Source: Candidatus Fimimorpha faecalis
GTDB taxonomy: Bacteria; Bacillota; Clostridia; Lachnospirales; Lachnospiraceae
NCBI GenBank assembly: GCA_018712075.1
Contig: DVHN01000046.1
Location: 1-39,276 of the forward strand
Length of the DNA stretch: 39,276 nt
Direction of reading: 5' to 3'
Positions within the stretch are counted from its first letter, which is position 1. Each line of letters opens with the position of its first letter. Positions 1 through 7,335 of this stretch are shown here, piece by piece. A program made the position numbers and the translations under genes. The notes beneath the pieces were generated by a model, which made no database searches, was not told where the DNA came from, and worked only from the letters and a program-made list of their open reading frames with translations.

Positions 1-44
1 TTCATCACTTTTGGCTCTGTTTATATGAGGTAACAAGTTAGAAA

Positions 45-73
45 AAGCCTGAAAAATCAATGTTTTTAGGCTT
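45..73. terminator. Hairpin upstream of larC, possible terminator
   Basis: AAGCCT plus five A (45-56, with one bulged G at 51) pairs with five T plus AGGCTT (63-73) around a 6-nt loop. On the minus strand the stem is followed by a T run; on the plus strand no T run follows. It may end a transcript from outside the window or be part of the larC leader. Function is inferred only. Confidence 0.35.
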
Positions 74-84
74 GACATTATAGG

Positions 85-163
85 AAGGAGGAGGCAAGGA
101 TATGGAGAACTAACATTCGTTCCAGCGAATCTTATTTTCAAAAGAAGATCCTTGCCAAAGTAA
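85..163 (+). promoter_or_regulatory. Folded larC translation leader with remote Shine-Dalgarno
   Basis: The larC start codon at 164 has no ribosome binding site directly before it. A strong one (AAGGAGG, 85-91) lies about 72 nt upstream. Between them, GGCAAGGAT (93-101) is perfectly complementary to ATCCTTGCC (148-156), and the enclosed segment carries a second hairpin (ATTCG 115-119 with CGAAT 126-130). Folding would leave one base plus 7 nt between AAGGAGG and the ATG, which is normal spacing. The second AGGAGG (89-94) is well spaced for an ATG at 102 that opens a three-codon ORF (Met-Glu-Asn-stop, 102-113). Either a structure-bridged ribosome binding site or a leader-ORF switch would fit. 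The pairing is seen directly; the function is inferred. Confidence 0.6.
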
Positions 164-1381
164 ATGAGGGAATTTTATATTGAATGTAATATGGGAGCAT
201 CTGGCAACCGGCTAATGTCCGCACTCTATGAGCTATTATCTCAAGAAGATCAGCAGCAATTTTTGGATACAATGAATCAGCTTGGCAGTTTCAATACTTC
301 TATTTCTGCCATCCCATCTTCGAAATGTAACGTACAGGGAACAAAACTCACAATTTCTACTTCAAATGAGTTTTCCTTTTCTCAATACGATTTATCCAGT
401 ATAAAGGAATTCATCCTATCACTTCCTTTTAGTAAGAAAGTAAAAGAAGATGCTGCTACAATTTATGAAATGATTGCAGAAGCAAAAATGACCGCCTGCA
501 ATTGCTTTTCTCTGGAAGAAACGGTCTATCCAGAACGCATTACTTCCATTATCGGAGTTTGCATACTGATTGAAAAACTAAAACCAGAACGTATTATTGT
601 CTCTCCAATCCATGTAGGAAGTGGTTTTATAACAAGGGATTATGGTTCAGTTCCAGTTCCAACTCCAGAAGTCGCTTATTTACTTCAAGGTGTTCCATCC
701 TATGGAGGGCCGATTTCAGATGAATTATGTACCACAGAAGGAGCTGCGATTTTAACTTATTTTGCAGACGAATTTGGCTATCTTCCTGTTATGACAACAG
801 AAAAAATTGGCTGTGGAATTGGAGAAAATGACTATGATATGGCAAATTGCGTTCGTGTTTTTTCAGGTACCGTCGTTGAAAATACCGATCCTGCATTGCC
901 TGATAGTGCCCAGCTTCCAGCTTCTTTTGATGATCCAAATGATACCGTTGTTCAACTTTCGTGTAATTTAGATGATATGAGTGGAGAAGATATCAGTTTT
1001 GCCTGCGACCAACTTTGGCACAATGGTGCGGTAGATGTATGGACAACCCCAATTCAGATGAAGAAGAGTCATCCTGGACAAATGCTTTGCTGTATTTGTC
1101 GTCCAGAGTACGCCAATCACCTCGCCAAAGTTTTATTAAAACATACAACGGCTTGGAATATCCGAAAAACAACTTGTGATCGTTATTGCATGACCGCATC
1201 TTTGGAAAATGTGAATACACTATATGGACCAGTTACGATACGCAAAGGACATGGATATGGCGTTACAAAACAAAAACCAGATTTCTCTTCTCTCGCCCAA
1301 ATTGCGGTAGAAGAAGACATCTCATTACAACAATTAAGACAGGAATTATTCGTTCCAGCGAAAAATCCATATGAAAAATAA
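164..1381 (+). CDS. larC: Divergent LarC-type nickel insertion protein (nickel-pincer cofactor)
   Basis: LarC inserts nickel into the pyridinium bis-thiocarboxylic acid mononucleotide cofactor of lactate racemase, in a CTP-dependent reaction in the cytoplasm. The 405-aa length and both family regions are present: a LarC1-like N-terminus (GASG near residue 11, SPIHVGSGF..DYGSVPVPTPEV 147-170, GCGIG near 216) and a LarC2-like C-terminal part from about 260 (NLDDM 268-272, GAVDVWTTPIQMKK 288-301). Here it is one frame, unlike the Lactobacillus gene that needs a ribosomal frameshift. Two usual signatures are altered: GxSGD reads GASGN, and the HxHE segment expected near 118-126 reads EETVYPERI. 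The start is chosen because family homology begins at this Met. No other lar gene is in the window. It may be active, altered or a paralogue. Confidence 0.8.
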   Translation: MREFYIECNMGASGNRLMSALYELLSQEDQQQFLDTMNQLGSFNTSISAIPSSKCNVQGTKLTISTSNEFSFSQYDLSSIKEFILSLPFSKKVKEDAATIYEMIAEAKMTACNCFSLEETVYPERITSIIGVCILIEKLKPERIIVSPIHVGSGFITRDYGSVPVPTPEVAYLLQGVPSYGGPISDELCTTEGAAILTYFADEFGYLPVMTTEKIGCGIGENDYDMANCVRVFSGTVVENTDPALPDSAQLPASFDDPNDTVVQLSCNLDDMSGEDISFACDQLWHNGAVDVWTTPIQMKKSHPGQMLCCICRPEYANHLAKVLLKHTTAWNIRKTTCDRYCMTASLENVNTLYGPVTIRKGHGYGVTKQKPDFSSLAQIAVEEDISLQQLRQELFVPAKNPYEK

Positions 1382-1418
1382 TTTTATCCTTAAACAATGT
1401 AAATAAATCCATAAAATA

Positions 1419-1497
1419 GAAAACGCTCTCTTATCGGTAGAAAAGTAAAATCACAGCGATTGATTCGTTCTCTTCTCCCAAAAGAAAGCGTTTTTTC
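1419..1497. terminator. Convergent terminator region between larC and the YtvI-like gene
   Basis: An AGAAAACGCT arm near 1419-1428 is complementary to AAAGCG followed by six T at 1485-1496, with a long loop. It lies between two convergent genes and its T run suits the plus strand. The long loop makes the exact fold uncertain. Confidence 0.45.
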
Positions 1498-2594
1498 TAT
1501 TCTTGTTTTTTGTTGCGTTCTTTATACAGCTGTATTGTTCCATTTTGGTGAAGTGTTAATAAAATCTGAGCTAAAATTGGAAATAAAATCATTCCCATAA
1601 CTCCCAGTAATCGATATCCCATATAAATCGAGATCAGCGAAACAACTGGATTTAATCCAAGCTGATCCCCTACTACTTTCGGTTCAATCATATTTCGGAT
1701 TACTGTCACAATAATATATAAGATAGCAAGACTAAAAGAAATTTTGTAATTCATTTGAAATAGCTCTATGATGATCCATGGAATCATAATTCCCCCTGTA
1801 CCAAAGACAGGTAATGCATCAAAAATAGCAATTCCTGCGGCTTTTCCGATTGGATTACTAATTCCAATTACAAAAAATCCAATACTTAACTCCACAAAGG
1901 TACAAACCATAAGAATCATCCATGCCTTAATGTACTTAAAAATCGTATCTTTACAAAGCATTTTTAACTCATCTGTTTTGGAAATAATCTTATCTGGAAG
2001 TTGTGTTCTAAAAAATCCCATCATCTTATCGTATTCCAGACTAATAAAAAACGACAATAAAATGGCAAAAGCAATGGAAATCAATAAGCCTGGAATTCCA
2101 CCAATTAGATCCGTGACAAATGCAATACCATAATCCGAAATCGAACTAATAAAATTTGTAAGAGCATTGGAAATGCTATTTCCAATACTTTCAATATTTT
2201 GAAGCTGCTCAATTGGTATATTTACAAGCCATCCTTCGGTCCATCCTGCAAAATTATCTAACGCAGGTTTTAACGTTTCTTCGTAATAAATCGGAAGCTG
2301 ACGAAACACTTCTTTAATTCCAAAAATAATTTTTGTACAAACAGCAAAAATTAAAAAAGCAACGCCCGAATACAAAGCTACCAAAATAATTACCGATGTT
2401 ACTTGCTGATTGATTTTTAGTTTTCGGTAAATCAACTGCACAAGAGGATTAATGCATGCCACAAGCAGTAATGCTAAAAAGAACGGCCAGACCAATACAG
2501 CAATCCGTAGTCCTATATAACAAAGCAATAACACAATCGCTACATATATAACCTGAACAATGAACTCAATTTTCTTCTTTGTCGTATCATGCAT
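1497..2594 (-). CDS. AI-2E family permease, YtvI-like sporulation membrane protein
   Basis: This is a polytopic membrane protein of the AI-2E transporter superfamily. Hydrophobic segments occur from the N-terminus (a pair starting WPFFLALLLVACINPLV) through a long extracellular-type region with amphipathic helices to a C-terminal cluster (GTGGIMIPWIIIELF, LGLNPVVSLISIYMGYRLLGVMGMILFPI). The latter is the conserved family signature, and length (365 aa) is normal. The layout resembles YtvI, made during Bacillus sporulation; substrate and exact role are unknown. Three in-frame starts exist; the ATG at 2594 is chosen because AGGTG (2601-2605) lies 6 nt before it. A hairpin separates it from the upstream PHP gene, so it may have its own promoter. 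Confidence 0.75.
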   Translation of the reverse strand: MHDTTKKKIEFIVQVIYVAIVLLLCYIGLRIAVLVWPFFLALLLVACINPLVQLIYRKLKINQQVTSVIILVALYSGVAFLIFAVCTKIIFGIKEVFRQLPIYYEETLKPALDNFAGWTEGWLVNIPIEQLQNIESIGNSISNALTNFISSISDYGIAFVTDLIGGIPGLLISIAFAILLSFFISLEYDKMMGFFRTQLPDKIISKTDELKMLCKDTIFKYIKAWMILMVCTFVELSIGFFVIGISNPIGKAAGIAIFDALPVFGTGGIMIPWIIIELFQMNYKISFSLAILYIIVTVIRNMIEPKVVGDQLGLNPVVSLISIYMGYRLLGVMGMILFPILAQILLTLHQNGTIQLYKERNKKQE

Positions 2595-2637
2595 TCTCAT
2601 CACCTCATACTATTCCGACAGAGTTTTATCAGATGGA

Positions 2638-2672
2638 AAAGACTCCTGCCTCTCTAGGCAGTAATCGTCTTA
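2638..2672 (-). terminator. Terminator after the PHP gene
   Basis: AAGAC and CTGCCT pair with AGGCAG and GTCTT, read on the minus strand, followed by a short T run (CTTTTCC). It lies 10 nt after the PHP stop codon, so it probably ends the SseB/GTPase-NYN/PHP transcript. Confidence 0.6.
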
Positions 2673-2680
2673 TTTTATGA

Positions 2681-3517
2681 TCAATTTTTCCATATATTTT
2701 TTAATAGTTCTGCTGGTACACGAATATTATTTTTTCCAGTTCCCATTTGAATGGCGGGCTTATTACTTCCATGGAAATCCGATCCGCCTGTAATATAAAG
2801 CCCAAATTTCTTTGCAAGCTGACGTAAATACTGTTCCTCTTCTTTAGAATTATTGGAGTAAATTGCCTCAATTCCCTCCAATCCCAATGAAATCAAATAG
2901 CGAACTAGCACTTCAATTTCCCTTCGTTCCATATGATAGAGCATTGGATGAGCCAATACAGGATGTCCGCCTGCAATTTGAATACACCGCATTGCTTCTT
3001 CTGGTGTAATCTCCTTTTTCGGTAAATAACACGGACACCCTACTCCAATATATTTTTCAAATGCTTCCCTTACAGTCGAAACTTGACCTTCGTCGCATAA
3101 ATACCGAGCAAAATGTGCTCGTGTCATTACGGCTCCTGGAAAGCGTTCTTCTATCTTTTTCTTGCTAATGGAAAACCCATGTTCCGCCAACAATTGAATC
3201 ATCCGATCGTTACGATTTTCTCTCTCTTTTTGATAATGATCCAACTGTTCTAAAAACTCTTCGTTATGAATATCTACATCATATCCTAGAATATGAATAT
3301 CTTTGCTCTGATAAACTGCTGAAACTTCAATTCCTGGCAGTACCAAAACTCCACTTCCTTCTGCTGCCTTTATTGTTTTTTCCACACCTGCAACGGTATC
3401 ATGATCGGTTAACACAAATGCTTTTAAATTTTTTTCCTGTGCAATTTGTACTAACTCTTCTGGAGTGCAGGTACCATCTGAAAATGTAGAATGCACATGC
3501 ATATCAATATATTCCAT
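2681..3517 (-). CDS. PHP-domain phosphoesterase (RNase AM / YciV-like)
   Basis: The 278-aa protein has a complete PHP metal-binding set: HVH at residues 7-9, D14 in FSDGT, TDHD near 40, GIEVS near 63, RAHFARYL, LAHP, and GGSDFHG near the C-terminus. Proteins of this architecture (YciV/TrpH) include the 3',5'-nucleoside bisphosphate phosphatase and 5'-3' exonuclease RNase AM, using two or three divalent metals; the exact substrate here is inferred. The start is the Met of MEYIDMHVHS, where family homology begins; the longer open frame would overlap the upstream gene. It begins 34 nt after the GTPase-NYN stop, so the two are probably co-transcribed, giving a possible RNA-decay partner next to a NYN nuclease. 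Confidence 0.8.
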   Translation of the reverse strand: MEYIDMHVHSTFSDGTCTPEELVQIAQEKNLKAFVLTDHDTVAGVEKTIKAAEGSGVLVLPGIEVSAVYQSKDIHILGYDVDIHNEEFLEQLDHYQKERENRNDRMIQLLAEHGFSISKKKIEERFPGAVMTRAHFARYLCDEGQVSTVREAFEKYIGVGCPCYLPKKEITPEEAMRCIQIAGGHPVLAHPMLYHMERREIEVLVRYLISLGLEGIEAIYSNNSKEEEQYLRQLAKKFGLYITGGSDFHGSNKPAIQMGTGKNNIRVPAELLKNIWKN

Positions 3518-3551
3518 TTCTGCACCATTCCTTTCCCGTATCGTTTCTTGT

Positions 3552-6245
3552 TTAAAATGTTTTCTTTCCAAGCCGTACTTCTTCCATTAAATCGGTAATT
3601 TCCTCGGAGGCATGGTCTAAAAAATAATTTTTCTTATTGGAAGGCTTATTTAAATACTCCTTCCGAATCTCCTTTTTCATTTCCTCAATTTCTTCTTTTA
3701 ACCCAAGCGAAGAAAGTCTCTGGGCTCCCTGTCCCATAATAATTACCTGTTCCAATCCATCTGACGTCGCCACCGTTACCTTATGCTGTCTTCCAATTGC
3801 ATGAACTGCTTTTTCAATATACTGATCCGCCGTCTCAGCCTCCTTCGTATAAATCACATGAATATTATGGTACTTTATGACAGAACCTGGATTTCCCTTG
3901 ACTTTATAGGCATCAAACACCAGTATTACTGTCATTTTTTTATAACCTTGATAATCACAAAGAATATCCATTAATTTATCTCTTGCACTTTCAATACTAA
4001 CTTCTGCCAGCTCTTTCAGTTCTTCCCATGCAAAAATTACATTATACCCATCTACAAGCAAATACTCTTCTGGAGCTTCCTTATTTGAATTTGGTTTTGG
4101 GGTTTTGTTATACTCTCTTGTAATTGGACCCGTTTCCCGTCCCCAGCTGCGTCGTTTTGAAGAATCCATCTTATAAGTACGATTAAAAATCTCCTCCAGC
4201 TCCTTGTCATCTCCCCAGCTTACAGAACTTTGAACTGGCGGCAATGGAGAACTCTTCCTTTCCTCTTTTGACTCCTCCTGTTTAGCTGGCTGCAATACCG
4301 ATTCTAAATGCATATAATCTTCTACCTGATCCCAGTTTACAACAAAACCAGCTCCATGCGCACAAAATACGGAACCTGTCGGATTTTCCAAATCCGCCTC
4401 GGCATCATATCCAATTTTCTCAATTACTTCTTCTGCATTGTGACATGGCTCATACCCTTTTAAATCACAAAACAGTCTTCCTTCCCCCTTTGTATAGGCC
4501 GTTACTTCGGTCTGATAATTTCTCATCGTTGCAACTGGAACGATACCAGTAAGAATACTCCGATCTTGATCTATGATCGGAGGCTGAAATCGTCCATGCA
4601 TTTTTTGAATATCCGTCATCGCACGTCCAACCATATCGGATGGCAATTCCAAACGAAATTCATAAACTGGTTCTAATAAGACCGATTCTGCTCTTTTTAA
4701 TCCATGACGCACCGCACGATAAGTTGCCTGCCGAAAATCTCCACCTTCTGTATGTTTGAGATGCGCTTTCCCTGAAGCAAGTGTAATTTTCATATCGGTA
4801 ATCTCCGATCCTGTCAATATACCCAAGTGTTTCTTTTCTTCCAAATGAGTTAAAATCAATCGCTGCCAGTTGCGGTCTAGGCGATCTTCACTGCATATGC
4901 TATCAAATGTCATTCCACTTCCTGGTTCCCCAGGTTCCAAAATCAAATGAACTTCCGCATAGTGACGAAGCGGTTCAAAATGTCCAACTCCCTCTACTGT
5001 ATTTTTAATCGTCTCTTTGTATACAATGTTTCCCTCTCCAAACTCTACCAACACTCCAAATCGTTCTTGAATCATATGCTTTAAAATTTCAATCTGCACT
5101 TCTCCCATGACTTGAGCATGAATCTCATTTAATGATTCCTCAATATGAAGCTGTGGTTCCTCTTCTTCTAACTGACGAAGCTTAATAAACATATCGTGAA
5201 CATTACTGCCTTGCGGAAGCTGAATTTTATAAGTAAGAACTGGCTCCAATATTGGCATATCAGAAGCTTCTTCGATTCCAAGTCCTTGCCCAGAATAGGT
5301 TTTTGTCAACCCAGTAACCGCACAAACCATTCCAGCTTCTGCTTCATCCACTGTTTTAAACTGGCTTCCTGAATAGATTCGTATTTGATCCGCTTTTTCT
5401 TCCCAGATCCCATTGGACGAATGAGAATCCCCAACCGTATTCGTCAATGCCATCTTTACTTTTAACGTTCCTCCAGTAATCTTCATATAAGTCAAACGAT
5501 TTCCTTGTGCATCCCTTGCTATCTTGTAAATTTTTGCTCCAAATTGCTCTGGATACTGTGGACATTCCGTATAGGATTTCATTTCCTTCATAAATTCTTT
5601 AACCCCAGTCATTTTTAATGCAGATCCAAAATAACAAGGAAACACCTTCCTTTCCACAATCATTTTTACAATCTGTTTATGAGAAAGAAATCCTTTTTCC
5701 AAATAATATTCCAATACCGCTTCATCACAGACTGCCAAGTTTTCCATAAATACTTCCTGATCTTGCTCTCTTCCAAATGCAATACAGCGTTCATCTAAAC
5801 TTTTTTGGAGCTCTTCCATAATCTTTTGAGAATCCGTACCTTCTTGATCCATTTTATTGATAAATAAAAAGACTGGAATCTGATACTGCTCCAATAGTCT
5901 CCATAAGGTTTGAACATGTCCCTGTACTCCATCTGCACCACTGATGACTAAAATAGCATAATCCAACACTTGCAGCGTGCGTTCCATTTCTGCGGAAAAA
6001 TCGACATGTCCTGGTGTATCCAGCAACGTCACTTCGGTTGTCCCAAACATTAACTCTGCCTGCTTCGAAAAAATGGTAATTCCTCTAGCACGTTCCATCT
6101 CATTCGTATCCAAGAAAGCATCTTTATGATCGACTCTCCCCAATTTCCGAATTGCTCCGCTCAAATAAAGCATACTTTCCGCTAATGTTGTCTTTCCTGC
6201 ATCTACATGAGCAAGAATTCCGATTACTAATCTCTTTTTTTTCAT
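3552..6245 (-). CDS. Tet(M)/EF-G-like translational GTPase fused to NYN (YacP/Rae1-like) nuclease domain
   Basis: The 897-aa protein starts with a full EF-G/Tet(M)-type GTPase: P-loop AHVDAGKT 12-19, switch I RGITI 54-58, DTPGH 76-80, NKMD 130-133, GSAL 207-210. Domains II to V follow up to about residue 605 (LLEPVYEFRLELP near 523-535 and DLKGYEP near 594 resemble Tet(M)). The domain IV loop that reads YSPVSTP in Tet(M) reads LKHTEGG here (496-502), so tetracycline resistance is doubtful. A low-complexity charged linker (about 650-725) leads to a NYN domain with VDGYN 731-735, VFDAYK 776-781, ETADQYIE 803-810 and ATSD 826-829, as in YacP/Rae1, a ribosome A-site mRNA endonuclease of Bacillus. 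The inferred role is a GTPase that occupies the A site and brings a nuclease to stalled or drug-bound ribosomes. It starts 13 nt after the SseB-like gene. Confidence 0.85.
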   Translation of the reverse strand: MKKKRLVIGILAHVDAGKTTLAESMLYLSGAIRKLGRVDHKDAFLDTNEMERARGITIFSKQAELMFGTTEVTLLDTPGHVDFSAEMERTLQVLDYAILVISGADGVQGHVQTLWRLLEQYQIPVFLFINKMDQEGTDSQKIMEELQKSLDERCIAFGREQDQEVFMENLAVCDEAVLEYYLEKGFLSHKQIVKMIVERKVFPCYFGSALKMTGVKEFMKEMKSYTECPQYPEQFGAKIYKIARDAQGNRLTYMKITGGTLKVKMALTNTVGDSHSSNGIWEEKADQIRIYSGSQFKTVDEAEAGMVCAVTGLTKTYSGQGLGIEEASDMPILEPVLTYKIQLPQGSNVHDMFIKLRQLEEEEPQLHIEESLNEIHAQVMGEVQIEILKHMIQERFGVLVEFGEGNIVYKETIKNTVEGVGHFEPLRHYAEVHLILEPGEPGSGMTFDSICSEDRLDRNWQRLILTHLEEKKHLGILTGSEITDMKITLASGKAHLKHTEGGDFRQATYRAVRHGLKRAESVLLEPVYEFRLELPSDMVGRAMTDIQKMHGRFQPPIIDQDRSILTGIVPVATMRNYQTEVTAYTKGEGRLFCDLKGYEPCHNAEEVIEKIGYDAEADLENPTGSVFCAHGAGFVVNWDQVEDYMHLESVLQPAKQEESKEERKSSPLPPVQSSVSWGDDKELEEIFNRTYKMDSSKRRSWGRETGPITREYNKTPKPNSNKEAPEEYLLVDGYNVIFAWEELKELAEVSIESARDKLMDILCDYQGYKKMTVILVFDAYKVKGNPGSVIKYHNIHVIYTKEAETADQYIEKAVHAIGRQHKVTVATSDGLEQVIIMGQGAQRLSSLGLKEEIEEMKKEIRKEYLNKPSNKKNYFLDHASEEITDLMEEVRLGKKTF

Positions 6246-6258
6246 TTAATTTCAAACC

Positions 6259-7182
6259 TTATTTCTCTTTGTTTATCACTTCTCTTGTCACCATAATCTG
6301 GACACTTTGGGGATTTAAAATCACGCCCTTTACTTCTGGTGCCAAAAGCTTAAAAATACTTTTTAAATCTAAGATCATTGGATGAAACGTTTTTACATTC
6401 GGGAATTTTAACACTTCATTTAAATCCGTAAAGATCGGATGAAAAATCTCCCCATTTTTTAACTTTACAGATGGAAGTTCAATCTTCTCTGGGCTCCCTT
6501 CCTCATTTTCTGATTTACGATAGATCAGGAAGAACTTTCCACTCTTTAAATTTGCATGGATTTCTTCTAACATTTCTGTCAAATCTTTTTTTTCACCATT
6601 TTGAATCTGTTCTCTTAACTGCTGAACATAATAAATGGAAGTTAATTGCAGTTCTGGATTCGTAACTGGGCGCTTTTCTTCTGGTATTTTGGAAAAATCG
6701 GGTTCTGTACAAATCTCTTTTAATTGAATACGAATTCGTTTTTCTCCCGCACTTACGATGAGAGCATTAATACCAAGCGGATATAAACTTAAATAAAAGT
6801 TTTTGAGTTGATTTTTTTCCAATTTTACAACGGATTGAAACTTATTACTATCTTTTTTCGCAGCTGCCTTGTCTTCTTCCATAAAAAGATAAATTTGATC
6901 ATCAAACGTTTTTTCATCACAGACTACATATGGAAGTTTACTTACATTGGAAAACAAAACGAATATCTGATCTACCGTCATCATTCGCTCTAAAATTAAC
7001 ATATAAAAGACTTGAGCACGACTCTGAAAAAACTTTGCTCTTCTCTCCTGCCCTTTATTCCGAATCATAGAATAGAGTGCAGCTTCATACAGTTCTATTA
7101 ACTCGTCAAATGTTAACGCATCCATTTTTGCTTTATCAAACTTTGTTCCTAATAATATATCATTTAATTTTTCTTTGTCCAT
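6259..7182 (-). CDS. SseB-domain protein of unknown function
   Basis: The 307-aa soluble protein has no signal peptide or membrane segment. The C-terminal third (KFFLIYR ... LPSVKLKNGEIFHPIFTDLNEVLKF ... LDLKSIFKLLAPEVKGVILNP) matches the SseB N-terminal-domain pattern of a short beta strand, 'lkngeihFPvFTd', and a predicted 'ggvviNP' strand. The N-terminal two thirds is helical and charged, and I do not recognise it. The start at 7182 has an ideal AGGAGGT (7187-7193), whereas the longer frame has none. It is the first gene of the SseB/GTPase-NYN/PHP unit. SseB domains occur in many unrelated settings, so function is not predicted. Confidence 0.65.
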   Translation of the reverse strand: MDKEKLNDILLGTKFDKAKMDALTFDELIELYEAALYSMIRNKGQERRAKFFQSRAQVFYMLILERMMTVDQIFVLFSNVSKLPYVVCDEKTFDDQIYLFMEEDKAAAKKDSNKFQSVVKLEKNQLKNFYLSLYPLGINALIVSAGEKRIRIQLKEICTEPDFSKIPEEKRPVTNPELQLTSIYYVQQLREQIQNGEKKDLTEMLEEIHANLKSGKFFLIYRKSENEEGSPEKIELPSVKLKNGEIFHPIFTDLNEVLKFPNVKTFHPMILDLKSIFKLLAPEVKGVILNPQSVQIMVTREVINKEK

Positions 7183-7201
7183 AATTACCTCCTCATCTAT
7201 T

Positions 7202-7230
7202 GATATACCACAATCCCTGCCTAAAATCAA
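7202..7230 (-). promoter_or_regulatory. Candidate promoter of the SseB/GTPase-NYN/PHP unit
   Basis: Read on the minus strand, TTGATT (7225-7230) and TATATC (7202-7207) are 17 nt apart, just before the SseB-like gene. The -10 is imperfect and the implied leader is very short. Confidence 0.4.
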
Positions 7231-7292
7231 TGATTGGGGCTACTTCTTTATACAAGCAACGTCCTATCACAAATACTACTTAATAGCAGAAA

Positions 7293-7326
7293 GCTGCTGC
7301 ATCTGGAAGTTTTCCTATGCAGCAGC
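7293..7326 (-). terminator. Terminator after the ABC exporter operon
   Basis: A perfect 10-bp stem, GCTGCTGCAT with ATGCAGCAGC, has a loop that can add GGAA/TTCC. It is followed on the minus strand by TTTCTGC. It lies just past the stop codon of the second ABC subunit. Confidence 0.75.
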
Positions 7327-7335
7327 GAGAACCAT

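Noticed and set aside
3552-6245. Annotation as a tetracycline-resistance ribosomal protection gene
   Set aside because: The GTPase body is Tet(M)-like, but the drug-displacing domain IV loop is different and a nuclease domain is attached. Its setting is housekeeping, not mobile.
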